Position numbers and translations under genes: made by a program. From NCBI RefSeq assembly GCF_003570715.1, contig NZ_QXXQ01000015.1, forward strand, positions 28,287-92,286: 64,000 nucleotides of DNA, read 5' to 3'. The notes under the pieces are model-generated. The model did not search any database. It was not told the DNA's origin and was given only the letters and a program-made list of their open reading frames with translations. The stretch comes from Gemmobacter lutimaris. Lineage in GTDB: Bacteria > Pseudomonadota > Alphaproteobacteria > Rhodobacterales > Rhodobacteraceae. This document shows positions 8,641 through 18,357 of this stretch, piece by piece (position 1 is the stretch's first letter; each line of letters starts with the position of its first letter).

Positions 8641-9915
8641 ATGCCCGACAAGACTCTGATGCAAACCTGGGCCGCGCGCGCGCGTGCTGTCCTGCCTGCT
8701 GGTGGCTTTGGCAATTTCGACCCGTCGATTTTCATCCGCGAGGGCAAGGGATCACGGATCTGGGATGAGGATGGTAGGGAGTATGTCGATTACCTGATCG
8801 GCTCCGGACCAATGCTTCTCGGTCACGGCCATCCCGAAGTACTGGAGGCGGTGGCCGAGCAGCTTCCCAAGGGCATGACGTTCTTCGCCAACAACGCAGC
8901 CGGCGTAGAACTGGCCGAGGAGATTTGCCGTGCAGTTTCTTGCGCAGAGCAGGTTCGGTTCCTGTCTTCGGGCGGAGAAGCGGACATGTATGCCATGCGC
9001 CTGGCCCGCGCCTTTACCGGCCGTGACAAGATCCTGAAGTTCGAGGGCGGCTATCACGGCATGTCCGCCGAAGCGCAGATGAGCCTTGCGCCGACACAGC
9101 TGGTGAACTTCCCGCAGGCGGTTCCCGACAGCGCCGGCATTCCCGAGGCGGTCCGGGGCGAGATGCTGATCGCGCCGTTCAATGACCTCGACTACCTCGA
9201 AAGCCTTCTGGCCGAATACGGTGATCGGGTTGCCGGCATCATCGTCGAGCCCCTGCAGCGGATCATCCCGCCGGCACCCGGTTTCCTTGAAGGCGTACGG
9301 GCGCTTTGCGACCGCTACGGCATCGTCCTGATCTTTGACGAGGTTGTGACCGGCTTCCGCTTTGCCTATGGCGGGGCGCAGGAAGCCTATGGGGTCACGC
9401 CAGATCTCTGCACGCTCGGCAAGATCATTGGCGGTGGCTTCCCGCTGGCTGCTGTGGCGGGCCGGAAGCCGATCATGGATCACTTCGACAAGGCCATCGT
9501 CGGGCCGGAGAAATGGCTTATGATGCTTGGCACGCTCTCGGGTAATCCGGTTGCGGCAGTGGCCGGCCTCAAGACGATGGAGATCCTGCGTCGCACCGGA
9601 GCGTTCGACACGCTCCGCAGTCACGGCGAGCGGCTCCAGTCGATGTTCCGCCGGCATCTCGACGCTGCGGGCGTTCCGCATCGGATTGTCGGCCATCCTA
9701 CCCTTTTCGATGTGGTCTTTGTTGACCGTGAAGTGCGGACCTATCGTGATGTGCTGGCTGCCGACCAGAAGAAGAACGGTCGGTTCAACGCGGTTCTGCG
9801 TGAGAACGGAGTATTCAAGTCGCCGGGCAAGGTCTATCCGAGCCTCGCACTGACCGAGGCCGATTTCGAACTGACAGAGCTGGCCGTTCAAAGGGCCGCC
9901 GCCGCGATCGCCTGA
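8641..9915 (+). CDS. Class III aminotransferase / glutamate-1-semialdehyde aminomutase-like protein
   Basis: 424 residues, a full-length PLP enzyme of subgroup II. Motifs include GSGPMLLGHGHPEV near residue 55, LSSGGEADMYAMRLAR (about 109-124) for phosphate binding, FDEVVTGFR with the cofactor Asp233, and the Schiff-base Lys261 in CTLGKIIGGGFPLAAVAG. It resembles glutamate-1-semialdehyde 2,1-aminomutase-type proteins that occur outside haem synthesis. Sitting after three enolase-superfamily genes, it probably transaminates or isomerises an amino intermediate of the same pathway. A good Shine-Dalgarno (AGGAGAGCAAG) precedes the ATG. Confidence 0.85.
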   Translation: MPDKTLMQTWAARARAVLPAGGFGNFDPSIFIREGKGSRIWDEDGREYVDYLIGSGPMLLGHGHPEVLEAVAEQLPKGMTFFANNAAGVELAEEICRAVSCAEQVRFLSSGGEADMYAMRLARAFTGRDKILKFEGGYHGMSAEAQMSLAPTQLVNFPQAVPDSAGIPEAVRGEMLIAPFNDLDYLESLLAEYGDRVAGIIVEPLQRIIPPAPGFLEGVRALCDRYGIVLIFDEVVTGFRFAYGGAQEAYGVTPDLCTLGKIIGGGFPLAAVAGRKPIMDHFDKAIVGPEKWLMMLGTLSGNPVAAVAGLKTMEILRRTGAFDTLRSHGERLQSMFRRHLDAAGVPHRIVGHPTLFDVVFVDREVRTYRDVLAADQKKNGRFNAVLRENGVFKSPGKVYPSLALTEADFELTELAVQRAAAAIA

Positions 9916-9975
9916 CGGGCGAGGTGACCCGGCGCGCCAGAAAGTGACACCAGGAAGAGACAAGGAATACCAACC

Positions 9976-10737
9976 ATGAAGGTTCTCGTGCCCGTAAAGC
10001 GGGTGATCGACTACAACGTGAAGGTCCGCGTGAAGGCGGATGGATCGGGTGTCGATCTTGCGAATGTGAAGATGTCGATGAACCCCTTTGACGAGATCGC
10101 GGTGGAAGAGGCGATCCGGCTGAAGGAGAAGGGGGTTGCGACCGAGGTTGTGGTGGTGTCGATCGGCGTGAAGCAGGCGCAGGAGACGCTGCGGACGGCG
10201 CTGGCGATGGGAGCGGACCGGGCGATCCTGATCGAGGCGGCGGCGGACGTGCACACCGACATCGAACCGCTGGCGGTGGCCAAGCTTCTGGCCGGCGTGG
10301 TCAGGGACGAGGCCCCCGGCCTGGTGCTGGCCGGCAAGCAGGCGATCGACAACGACATGAACGCCACCGGCCAGATGCTGGCGGCACTTCTGGGCTGGTC
10401 GCAGGCGACCTTCGCCAGCGAACTGGCGGTCGAGGGCGACAAGGCGACCGTGACGCGCGAGGTTGACGGCGGCCTGCAGACGATTTCGGTCAAGCTGCCG
10501 GCGGTGGTCTCGGTCGATCTGCGTCTGAACGAGCCGCGCTATGCCTCGCTGCCGAACATCATGAAGGCCAAGGCCAAGCCCTTGGCGACCAAGACGCCGG
10601 CCGACTACGGCGTCGACGTCGCGCCCCGCCTGACGGTGGTCAAGACGACGGAACCCGCGGGCCGCAAGGCCGGGGTCAAGGTCGGCTCGGTGGACGAGCT
10701 GATCGCGAAACTGAAAGACGAAGCGGGGGTGATCTGA
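9976..10737 (+). CDS. etfB: Electron transfer flavoprotein beta subunit
   Basis: 253 residues. The N-terminus ([19 protein letters not shown]), the [16 protein letters not shown] segment and the AMP-binding region around [15 protein letters not shown] are diagnostic for EtfB. The protein pairs with EtfA to carry electrons from flavin dehydrogenases, here plausibly the DMGDH-like protein at 1155, to ETF-quinone oxidoreductase, which is not in the window. Its codon use is strikingly more GC-biased (runs of GCG/CTG) than that of the genes before and after it. This is consistent with an insertion from elsewhere in the genome. It ends with TGATG, sharing one base with etfA. Confidence 0.95.
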   Translation: MKVLVPVKRVIDYNVKVRVKADGSGVDLANVKMSMNPFDEIAVEEAIRLKEKGVATEVVVVSIGVKQAQETLRTALAMGADRAILIEAAADVHTDIEPLAVAKLLAGVVRDEAPGLVLAGKQAIDNDMNATGQMLAALLGWSQATFASELAVEGDKATVTREVDGGLQTISVKLPAVVSVDLRLNEPRYASLPNIMKAKAKPLATKTPADYGVDVAPRLTVVKTTEPAGRKAGVKVGSVDELIAKLKDEAGVI

Positions 10738-11648
10738 TGGCTGTCCTTCTTCTTGCGGATGTGAACGGTGGCCAGCTTGCCACCGATTCGGTTGCCAAGG
10801 CGTTGACGGCGGTGGCGGCCCTGGGCGAGGTGCACCTGCTGGTGGCCGGTCCGGCCTCGGCCGCGGCCGAGGCGGCGGGGCTTGCCGGGGCGGCCAAGGT
10901 GCTGCACGCCGAGGACGCGGGCCATGGCCTGGCCGAAGGGCTGGCCGACCTGGTGGTCAGCCTGGCCGGCGGCTACAGCCACATTGCGGCGGCGGCGACG
11001 CCCTATGCCAAGAACGTGCTGCCGCGGGTTGCGGCGCTTCTGGACGTGATGGTGCTGTCGGACGTGACCGCGGTGGTCGATGCCGACACCTTCGAACGGC
11101 CGATCTATGCCGGCAACGCGTTCCAGACGGTGAAATCCTCGGACAAGGTGAAGGTCTTCACCGTGCGCACCGCGGCCTTCGCGGCCGCCGGCACGGGCGG
11201 CTCGGCGGCGGTTTCGCCGGTCGCGGCAAAGCCGTCGGACCTGTCGGCCTGGGTCGAGGACAAGGTGGCGACCTCGGACCGTCCGGAACTGACCTCGGCG
11301 GGGATCGTCGTGTCGGGCGGGCGCGGCGTGGGCAGCCAGGCCGACTTCGCGCTGATCGAGAAGCTGGCCGACAAGCTGGGCGCGGCCGTGGGCGCATCGC
11401 GCGCGGCGGTCGACTCGGGCTACGCCCCGAACGACTGGCAGGTGGGCCAGACCGGCAAGGTCGTGGCGCCGCAGCTGTACGTCGCGGTCGGCATCTCGGG
11501 CGCGATCCAGCACCTGGCGGGGATGAAGGACAGCAAGGTCATCGTCGCCATCAACAAGGACGAAGAGGCCCCGATCTTCCAGGTCGCCGACTATGGCCTC
11601 GTCGCTGACCTCTTCACCGCCGTGCCGGAACTGATCGAAAAGCTCTGA
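10737..11648 (+). CDS. etfA: Electron transfer flavoprotein alpha subunit
   Basis: 303 residues, close to the usual length. The C-terminal FAD-binding domain is clear: [14 protein letters not shown] near residue 186, [20 protein letters not shown], then [17 protein letters not shown] and [20 protein letters not shown]. It forms the FAD-carrying half of the ETF heterodimer. The gene shares etfB's very high-GC codon style, unlike the operon around it. Immediately after its stop (15 bp) begins the in-frame remainder of a truncated ABC permease, so the right boundary of the etfBA segment seems to coincide with a deletion or recombination junction. Confidence 0.95.
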   Translation: MAVLLLADVNGGQLATDSVAKALTAVAALGEVHLLVAGPASAAAEAAGLAGAAKVLHAEDAGHGLAEGLADLVVSLAGGYSHIAAAATPYAKNVLPRVAALLDVMVLSDVTAVVDADTFERPIYAGNAFQTVKSSDKVKVFTVRTAAFAAAGTGGSAAVSPVAAKPSDLSAWVEDKVATSDRPELTSAGIVVSGGRGVGSQADFALIEKLADKLGAAVGASRAAVDSGYAPNDWQVGQTGKVVAPQLYVAVGISGAIQHLAGMKDSKVIVAINKDEEAPIFQVADYGLVADLFTAVPELIEKL

Positions 11649-11978
11649 GCGGGTGGGCTGTCGATGAACATTAAGGAGGCGGCGCAGGACCTTGGCGCCA
11701 ATCGGCTGGAGACGTTCTTTCTGATCACGCTCCGGCAGATCAAGCCTGGGGTGATCGCAGGCGGGCTATTCGCCTTCATCATGTCATGGATCAACGTTGA
11801 GGTCAGCATCTTCAATTCGACTGTGGAACTGGTGCCGATCCCGGTGAAACTGTTCAATTACATCCAGTACGATGTCGATCCGCTCTTCGCGGCACTTTCG
11901 GCTGTGACCATTTACGTCGCTTTTGGTGTCGTGTTCGTAATTGATGCGCTTATTGGAATCGACAAAGCGACAAACTGA
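11649..11978 (+). pseudogene. ABC transporter permease, C-terminal remnant (PotC/spermidine-putrescine type)
   Basis: About 105 codons, whereas such permeases usually have about 260-280 residues. The remaining part starts right at the conserved EAA loop (MNIKEAAQDLGAN, then LRQIKPGVIAGGLFAFIMSW) and includes the last membrane helices (a hydrophobic stretch at about residues 75-97). The N-terminal membrane segments are missing, and the stop of etfA lies just 15 bp upstream. No ATPase, binding protein or partner permease gene adjoins it, so it cannot form an importer alone. Best read as the 3' end of a transporter gene whose upstream part was lost when the etfBA segment came in. Confidence 0.75.
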
Positions 11979-11981
11979 TAA

Positions 11982-12326
<345 letters not shown>

Positions 12327-12403
12327 TGGCTGCCAGGCCGGCTTTGGAACTGACTGTGCGGCTTTGATGACTCAATTGAACTCATGACGGGAAGGTATTG
12401 GGA

Positions 12404-13627
12404 ATGTCTGGCATTGTCGTGATCGGCGCAGGGCAGGCGGGTGCCTCGCTCGTGGCCAGGCTCCGGGGCGTCGGATATGGGGGCCAACTGACCCTGATCG
12501 GAGCGGAACCGGTTCCACCCTATCAGAGACCTCCATTGTCCAAGGCGTACCTGAAGGGCGATATGGACCCCGAGCGCCTTTTTGTGAGGCCGAAGAACTT
12601 CTACGCCGATAACGGCATTGATCTTCGACTTGGCCAGTGGGTGAGCGACATCGACCCCGCTGCCAAGACCCTAAAGGTTGGCGGAGACGTGCTCGCCTAT
12701 AGCCAGCTGGCTCTTACAACCGGTTCCATTCCACGACGCCTGCCGGCACGGATCGGGGGAAGCCTAGGCGGTGTGTACGTCATGCGCGGCTTGGCCGACA
12801 TTGATGCAATGGCACCGGAATTCGTGGAAGGCCGGAGGCTTTTGATCGTGGGAGGCGGCTACGTCGGGCTCGAAGCCGCCGCAGTCGCCACCAGCCTTGG
12901 CCTTGAGGTTACGCTCATTGAGGCCGCGCCGCGTATTCTTCAGAGGGTGGCGTCTGCGGCAACGGCCGACTACTTCCGCAAACTCCACACAGACCATGGG
13001 GTGCGAGTACTCGAGAGCACCAAACTGGATCATCTTCTTGGTGATGACAGAGTGCGAGCAGCCGTATTGGCGGACGGAAGGGAGATCGCCGCCGATTTCG
13101 TGCTGGTCGGGGTTGGTGTGGAGCCAGCGACCGCCCTTGCAGAAACGGCCGGTCTCAAAGTTGAGAACGGCATCTGGACAGACGCCCTGGGCCGAACCTC
13201 GGATCCCTCAATATGGGCCGCAGGCGATTGCGCCTCGTTTCCGCACAGCAGCGGGCGCATGCGGCTTGAGAGCGTTGGACACGCAATCGATCATGCCGAA
13301 TGCGTCGCCCAGAACATGGTTGGCACCGGCATGACCTATGTCGCGAAACCCTGGTTCTGGTCTGACCAGTACGATACCAAGCTCCAGATCGCCGGGCTGA
13401 ATTCTGGATACGACCAGGTGGTTGAACGGCTCGGCCAAGGTGGCTCTGCCTCAGTTTGGTACTTCGGGGGAAAACGGCTATTGGCCGTCGACGCCATGAA
13501 CGACCCGCGGGCCTACATGGTCGGCAAGCGGATAATCGAGGCGGGCCAAACTGTTCAGCCCAATCTGGTGCGGGACCCAACCACGGATTTGAGAACGCTG
13601 GCTCCGTCAGCCATTGGCAGTTCATAG
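12404..13627 (+). CDS. FAD/NAD(P)-dependent ferredoxin reductase (putidaredoxin-reductase type)
   Basis: 407 residues from the ATG at 12404; a TTG six bases earlier is in frame, but the ATG has a GGAAGG at good spacing. Motifs: FAD fold SGIVVIGAGQAGASLVARL, the PPYQRPPLSKAYLKG stretch, an NAD-binding GGGYVGLEAAAVATSLG near residue 155, and the second FAD motif WAAGDCASFPH near residue 273. A C-terminal reductase domain follows. This is the standard build of reductases for Rieske oxygenase and cytochrome P450 systems. It is the last gene of the operon and is followed by a strong terminator. Confidence 0.93.
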   Translation: MSGIVVIGAGQAGASLVARLRGVGYGGQLTLIGAEPVPPYQRPPLSKAYLKGDMDPERLFVRPKNFYADNGIDLRLGQWVSDIDPAAKTLKVGGDVLAYSQLALTTGSIPRRLPARIGGSLGGVYVMRGLADIDAMAPEFVEGRRLLIVGGGYVGLEAAAVATSLGLEVTLIEAAPRILQRVASAATADYFRKLHTDHGVRVLESTKLDHLLGDDRVRAAVLADGREIAADFVLVGVGVEPATALAETAGLKVENGIWTDALGRTSDPSIWAAGDCASFPHSSGRMRLESVGHAIDHAECVAQNMVGTGMTYVAKPWFWSDQYDTKLQIAGLNSGYDQVVERLGQGGSASVWYFGGKRLLAVDAMNDPRAYMVGKRIIEAGQTVQPNLVRDPTTDLRTLAPSAIGSS

Positions 13628-13676
13628 CATCCACTGTGACTTGATCTCCCTGCAGACCGGTAACGATCTGCAAACT

Positions 13677-13704
13677 GCGGCACCTTTGGGTGCCGCTTCT
13701 TTTT
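13677..13704 (+). terminator. Rho-independent terminator of the betaine-type operon
   Basis: GCGGCACC at 13677-13684 pairs perfectly with GGTGCCGC at 13689-13696 across a TTTG loop and is followed by TTCTTTTT. It lies 49 bp after the ferredoxin reductase stop. Confidence 0.88.
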
Positions 13705-13955
13705 GAGCGGGGTGATCAATCCTGTTCATCGATTCCGGTCGTAAACGCATGCACGCTCGTGCGGCTTGGATCATTGCCAGCCACTCGAGCATTCACAAGC
13801 CTTGAGTGATGCTTTGACGGCCTATCCATGCGCAGCCGTTGGAGATACAAGGGCTGACCCGGCGCATCAGCCGGGTCTGTTCTATTTCGCGGCAGAGTCT
13901 GCGCTCCCAAATCGGCATCGACCAGCAGCCGAGCGGAGATCAACCGGATGTGAGC
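13705..13955. other. Gene-free junction between two clusters, with an 8-bp hairpin
   Basis: No convincing gene lies here; short open frames have no recognisable content or good ribosome-binding site. GACCCGGC (13856-13863) and GCCGGGTC (13870-13877) form a perfect stem with a 6-base loop, lacking a clear T-run on either strand. It could end transcription of the minus-strand ridA operon, which stops at 13956, or be a relic. The region joins two operons that transcribe toward each other. Confidence 0.4.
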
Positions 13956-14315
13956 CTAAAGACGCCTAGGATTACGGGCGACGACGATCATCTCGACGCG
14001 CATACCTGCACGCGCCAGAGCAACGCCACCTGTCGCCCGGGCCGGAGGGTTGCCCAGATCGACCCAGGCGTCCCAGACGGCGTTCATCCCAGCGAAATCC
14101 GCCATGTCGGCCAGCCAGACCTGGACCGACGCGATGTCGGCCTTGCTGCCGCCCAGTTCTGCCATCACGGCATCGACATTCGCCAGAACCTGCCGGGTCT
14201 GGGTCGTGATGTCCGCCGTCAGATCGTCGGGCACCTGCCCGGCCAGAAAGACGATGTCGCCGACCGTGACGGCCTCGCTCATGCGGGGGCCGGGATTGAG
14301 GCGGGTCAATGTCAT
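13956..14315 (-). CDS. RidA family (YjgF/UK114) protein
   Basis: 119 residues from the ATG at 14315, chosen because GAAGGAAG stands five bases upstream; a longer frame from 14339 would overlap the previous gene without such a site. Typical RidA segments are GDIVFLAGQVPDDLTADITTQ, VLANVDAVMAELGGSKADIA and the C-terminal ARAGMRVEMIVVARN, which carries the conserved Arg. RidA proteins hydrolyse reactive enamine/imine intermediates. As the last gene of an operon with an aldehyde dehydrogenase and a dipeptidase-like protein, it may clear an imine made during catabolism. A second RidA gene sits in the opine-type operon at 28626. Confidence 0.9.
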   Translation of the reverse strand: MTLTRLNPGPRMSEAVTVGDIVFLAGQVPDDLTADITTQTRQVLANVDAVMAELGGSKADIASVQVWLADMADFAGMNAVWDAWVDLGNPPARATGGVALARAGMRVEMIVVARNPRRL

Positions 14316-14331
14316 AATTCTTCCTTCGGTT

Positions 14332-15048
14332 TCAGTCATTGTCGCTGACCATCGCGCCAGCGCCCCGGCGCGAGGTTTCGGATGCCGGAACTGTCGTGCG
14401 CATTGACAGCGCGTTGAGTCCGGCTAGCGTCTCTGCCGAGAGAGGGCACATGTCGGGGGCAGGGGGCGCGATCTTGTGTTCCGCCCGGCACGTCACCAGC
14501 ACAACCTGTGCTTCCTGCAGCTTGGAAAGCGCGGTCAGCTGTGCCGGATCCACCTCACCGTCGGCCGAAATATAGGCCTTTTCGCCGTTCCAACCGATTT
14601 CGATCGCCGCATTGATCGCCTTGGCGATTCGCGCCAGATGTGGAACGGCAAGCACCGGATGACGCAACGCCCCGACCATGACAGGCGCGGCAGAAACGCC
14701 TTCCGGCAGGCCCGCGTGGTCGTCAAGCGACGCGCCGGCCGTGATCGGGCAAAGCGCGCGCCCGTCCTGCGCCGCCCAGATCCGGCCAGAGATGGTCAGG
14801 GCACCACCTCCCGCAGGCCGCGCCGCAAGATGGGCCAGCAGGGCCGCCGGACCATCAATACTGCGGGCAGCCAACCAGCCGGCCGCGAAGCCGGCTTCCT
14901 CGGCCAGCCCCCATGGCATGCCGGCACCGCGTGCGGCCTTCAAGCACAGGGTTTCCACTTCGTTGCGCGACAATCGGGTCAGCAGCGCGGGATGTTCGGG
15001 AAAGGTCGTCGCCGAGGCTGTCGGATCATGGGCTTCCGTCAAGGACAT
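14332..15048 (-). CDS. DUF3726 domain-containing protein
   Basis: 238 residues from the ATG at 15048 (a GTG just upstream is in frame; GGGAGGAG precedes). The sequence begins TRLSRNEVETLCLKAARGAG and has MPWGLAEEAGFAAGWLAARS, matching my recollection of the DUF3726 family, whose biochemical role is not known to me. The central part is rich in Ala/Gly and has no membrane segment or signal peptide. Its start shares one base with the stop of the 557-residue gene before it, and ridA follows after 16 bp. The tight spacing says the three act in one process. Confidence 0.7.
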   Translation of the reverse strand: MSLTEAHDPTASATTFPEHPALLTRLSRNEVETLCLKAARGAGMPWGLAEEAGFAAGWLAARSIDGPAALLAHLAARPAGGGALTISGRIWAAQDGRALCPITAGASLDDHAGLPEGVSAAPVMVGALRHPVLAVPHLARIAKAINAAIEIGWNGEKAYISADGEVDPAQLTALSKLQEAQVVLVTCRAEHKIAPPAPDMCPLSAETLAGLNALSMRTTVPASETSRRGAGAMVSDND

Positions 15049-16721
15049 CACCGACTCCTCCCGGCCATTTCATCGGGATAGGGCATGTCCTGGAACATGC
15101 TGATACGGACCCATTTGTCGGACCGCGGATCAAAGCGGCTGGCGCCGAAGAAGGCCAGCTTGCAGCGCATCAGGTCGATGGGCAGCATGTCCTTGCCGAT
15201 CAGGTTGTCACGCACTTCGGCGAAGGGGTGGCCTTCGGCAATCTGCACCCGCCGAGCAGCATAGCGCTGGCCGGGGTGGCGCATCAGGAAGGCGGCGACG
15301 GTCGTGTCACCGTCTTCACCTTGAAGTGCGATGTGCAGCTCCTGCACCAGCCGGGCGATGCAGAGCGGTTGTTCCAATTCGGCACCGTCTTCGCTGTGAC
15401 GTTCGCCCAACCGCGGTTCGAGCTTTTCCTCAGACACATACCAGAAGCGGGCATCGTTCGCGGAATCACGGAAGTCGATATCCAGCGCCCAGCGGAAATG
15501 CTCGCGGATCAGCCGACGCAGGGTCTCGACGGTCATTGCACCATCGATGCGCGCTGCAATGGCCTCGTCAGCGGACATGGTCGGGCCGAGATCGTCGATG
15601 AGCTTTCCATGCGGTTCCAGCATCAGGGACAGAAGAGCCTCTTGCCCCTCCAGCGTCAGCGTCACCTCGCCCCAGCGCCAAAGATCGTCCCACGGATAAG
15701 GTGAAGTTCGGGGCCAGTTCGTAAGCTTGCTTGCTATCAGGTCCAGATCGGCATCGAGATCCTTCAGCTTTGCAACCTGGATGGGGTGCTCGGACTGCCA
15801 CAGTCCGGCGTTGCGACGGGCCTCGGCCAGCGCAGCATTCAGGGACTGAATGGTGTCGCCATCGGCTGTCGGCAGGGCGCGGACGCGGGCTAGCGCTTCT
15901 TCCCGTGCGCGCATCCAGTTGTTCATGAGAACCGGATGGCGCACAAGGAACGGTGCCATGCCGAGGCCGGTGGAATTACCAACGCCAAGGCTGCGGCGGG
16001 TGGCAGGATCCAGCCGCGCCGCGCGCTCGCCGCCCCTCGATGCCGCCAGATGTTCAACAAGGTCGGTGGTGAACTGGCGGGTAAGCCAGACGCTGAGCAT
16101 CTCGGCCTGGAAAGGGGCCGCCATTTCCGGCCGGTCGGCGATGATCGAACGGTCGGCGGCGCCGAACTTGCCCGCGCCATAGACGGCGGTGGTGCGCATC
16201 AGATAGCCGACGGTGGCGACCTCGGCCGGGTCGGGCTGTTCGCCCTGCGCCAGCCGGTCAACCACATGTGCAAACAGCCGGACGGAGCGGTTGGCGCGGC
16301 TGAGCGACAGCTCGTGCGGGGTGATCCGGCCCGCCTCCTGCAGGGGGACATTGGCTTCGAGCCGCGCAATATCCTCGCGCGTGGGGTTACCATCGAACAG
16401 GGCAAAGGTCGCGTCCCAGGCGGTGGCAATCACTCTGTCGGACCGCATCTCGTCAGGCAGGTCATGGGCAAAGGCCACCAGGCTGTAGGTGCGGACGGGG
16501 CCGATGGCGCGATAGACCGCGCGGCCGACACCCTTCGCATTGATGTCCCACAGCGGGCGGTCAAAGCGCCAGCCTTCGCTTTCCATTCGGCGCAGCAACT
16601 GGCGCAGGAACGAAAGCCGCGTCGGATGGGCGGCCCCCATGCGAGCAAGCGTCATCACTTGATCTGGCGAACGGCGGAACCGGGCCAGATCGCCGGTCGG
16701 TTGGGGCAACATGCGGTTCAT
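15048..16721 (-). CDS. Conserved protein of unknown function, 557 residues
   Basis: I do not recognise a named domain. The protein is soluble in appearance (no signal peptide or membrane helix), rich in Arg, Ala and Leu, and contains possible landmarks such as RPLWDINAKGVGRAVYRAIG near residue 57, VGYLMRTTAVYGAGKFG near 180 and VGNSTGLGMAPFLVRHPVLM near 255. The start ATG is supported by GGAGAAG. It lies between the BCCT transporter gene and DUF3726 and is coupled to the latter. The length and clean reading frame indicate a real gene, and the operon suggests a catabolic enzyme for the BCCT substrate. Confidence 0.8.
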   Translation of the reverse strand: MNRMLPQPTGDLARFRRSPDQVMTLARMGAAHPTRLSFLRQLLRRMESEGWRFDRPLWDINAKGVGRAVYRAIGPVRTYSLVAFAHDLPDEMRSDRVIATAWDATFALFDGNPTREDIARLEANVPLQEAGRITPHELSLSRANRSVRLFAHVVDRLAQGEQPDPAEVATVGYLMRTTAVYGAGKFGAADRSIIADRPEMAAPFQAEMLSVWLTRQFTTDLVEHLAASRGGERAARLDPATRRSLGVGNSTGLGMAPFLVRHPVLMNNWMRAREEALARVRALPTADGDTIQSLNAALAEARRNAGLWQSEHPIQVAKLKDLDADLDLIASKLTNWPRTSPYPWDDLWRWGEVTLTLEGQEALLSLMLEPHGKLIDDLGPTMSADEAIAARIDGAMTVETLRRLIREHFRWALDIDFRDSANDARFWYVSEEKLEPRLGERHSEDGAELEQPLCIARLVQELHIALQGEDGDTTVAAFLMRHPGQRYAARRVQIAEGHPFAEVRDNLIGKDMLPIDLMRCKLAFFGASRFDPRSDKWVRISMFQDMPYPDEMAGRSR

Positions 16722-16742
16722 CTTCTTCTCCGGTTCCGTATG

Positions 16743-16766
16743 GCCCGGGGGCTGGCGCCCCCGGGC
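16743..16766 (-). promoter_or_regulatory. Intercistronic GC-rich hairpin between BCCT gene and downstream gene
   Basis: GCCCGGGGGC (16743-16752) pairs perfectly with GCCCCCGGGC (16757-16766) over a TGGC loop, in the 51-bp gap after the BCCT stop. There is no T-run, so it is more likely an mRNA-stabilising or attenuating element than a full terminator. Confidence 0.6.
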
Positions 16767-16772
16767 GAAGAC

Positions 16773-18320
16773 TCAGGCCTTGCGGCCCAGCATCAGGGTG
16801 ATTCGCAGCGCGTCCCATAGCGATGGCAGCAGGATGATCGATACCGGAACTGCCGTCACGACGATGAAGCTTTGCAGCTTGCCAATGCCGCCCGACCCGG
16901 TCGAGATCAGGATTAGCGCCATCACCCCCATGGCAATCCCCCAGAAGGCGCGCAGCGCAACTGAGGGTTCGCCCTCGGACATCGCCGCCGAGATCACATA
17001 GCTCATCGAATCGCTGGTGGTGGCCACAAAGATCATGGTCAGGATCAGAAACAGGATCGACAGGATGAACCCGGCCGGCATGGCGCTGGTGATTGCCAGC
17101 AGCGCGGCGGGCAGGTTGAAGCCCTCGAACGGTCCGGCAATGACCCCGGGCGAGGCCATTTCGAAGGCGATGCCCGACCCGCCGATAATGGTGAACCAGA
17201 AATTGGTGATCATCGGTGCCGCAATTGACAGCATGAGGACGATCTGGCGGATCGACCGGCCACGGCTGACCCGGGCGATGAAGATCGCCATCAGCGGACC
17301 ATAGCCCATGAACCAGCCCCAGAAGAACACGGTCCACCAGCCCAGCCAGCCGGGTTCGCCGAACATCCCCGCCTCGCCGCGATACATCGACATCTGGAAG
17401 AAGTTCTCAAGATAGACGCCCATGCCGCCGAAGAAGCTGGTCAGCATGGCCGTGGTCGGCCCGAATACCAGAAGGAAGACCAGAAGGCCGAGCGCCAGGA
17501 TCACGTTCAGCGTGGACAGCATCTGGATACCCTTGGCCAGGCCCGAAATGGCCGACAGCGTATAGACCGCGACCAGCGCCATGATCACCACGGCCTGCGT
17601 GGCGAAGGTATCGGGAATGCCGGTCAGGGCATTGATGCCATAAGACATCTGCAGACCAAGGAAACCGATCGGCCCGACCGTGCCCGCAACCACGGCGACG
17701 ATGCAGGTGGCGTCCGCAATCAGGCCGATGGGACCGTTGATCGCCCGGTCGCCGAACACGGGATAGAGCAGCGTGCGCGGCGCCAGCGGCAGGCCTTTGT
17801 CATAGTGGTAATGCATCAGCATGACGCCCGAAAGCGAACCGAGGATCGCCCAGGCCAAAAAGCCCCAATGCAGAAAGCTTTGCGCCATTGCAATATTGGC
17901 GCGGGCCTGAAGATCGGTCGGCGCCTCGCCGAACAGCGGCGGGGTGGACAGGAAATGCGCGATCGGCTCCCCTGCGGCCCAGAACACGCCGCCACCGGCC
18001 AGCAGCGTGCACATGATCATCGACGCCCAGTTGAAGGTCTTGAACTCGGGCATCGACAGCCCGCCAAGGCGCGCGCGACCGCCAGGCAGCGCGCAAAGGA
18101 CAAGGCTGATCAAGAATGTGGCCAGCATCAGGATCTGCCAGTAAAGGCCGAAGTACTTGGCCGAAACGGCAAAACCCCAGTCAACCGCCGCCGAAAGCCC
18201 GTCAAGGTCCACCAGCGCGTATAGGCAAAACAGCAGGATAAACCCACCCGACAGCGCGAACAGCGGTCTGTTGATCCGCTGCAGGGCGCTGCGTCCTCCC
18301 TCCATCGAAATATCTGCCAT
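16773..18320 (-). CDS. BCCT family (betaine/carnitine/choline-type) transporter
   Basis: 515 residues from the ATG at 18320, chosen over in-frame upstream codons because GGGAGGAA precedes it. About twelve membrane helices are apparent. The family signature region is present as FFWGWFMGYGPLMAIFIARV followed by SRGRSIRQ, in the position of the Trp-rich TM8 motif of BCCT proteins, and MCTLLAGGGVFWAAGEPIAH corresponds to the conserved TM3-4 segment. BCCT carriers take up quaternary or zwitterionic compounds with Na+ or H+. The aromatic box around the signature appears altered (few Trp residues), so the substrate may differ from glycine betaine. It sits in an operon with dipeptidase-like and aldehyde dehydrogenase genes. 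Confidence 0.92.
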   Translation of the reverse strand: MADISMEGGRSALQRINRPLFALSGGFILLFCLYALVDLDGLSAAVDWGFAVSAKYFGLYWQILMLATFLISLVLCALPGGRARLGGLSMPEFKTFNWASMIMCTLLAGGGVFWAAGEPIAHFLSTPPLFGEAPTDLQARANIAMAQSFLHWGFLAWAILGSLSGVMLMHYHYDKGLPLAPRTLLYPVFGDRAINGPIGLIADATCIVAVVAGTVGPIGFLGLQMSYGINALTGIPDTFATQAVVIMALVAVYTLSAISGLAKGIQMLSTLNVILALGLLVFLLVFGPTTAMLTSFFGGMGVYLENFFQMSMYRGEAGMFGEPGWLGWWTVFFWGWFMGYGPLMAIFIARVSRGRSIRQIVLMLSIAAPMITNFWFTIIGGSGIAFEMASPGVIAGPFEGFNLPAALLAITSAMPAGFILSILFLILTMIFVATTSDSMSYVISAAMSEGEPSVALRAFWGIAMGVMALILISTGSGGIGKLQSFIVVTAVPVSIILLPSLWDALRITLMLGRKA

Positions 18321-18357
18321 GTCGTTCCTCCCTGAACGTTGTGTCATGGGGCCGCCG

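Noticed and set aside
8752..10254. 500-codon minus-strand frame opposite the aminotransferase and etfB
   Set aside because: Spans two real genes on the other strand and has low-complexity composition; no family resemblance.
13716..13943. Minus-strand open frame of 75 codons in the gap after the terminator
   Set aside because: No recognisable domain or ribosome-binding site; it covers a hairpin and lies in a junction region.
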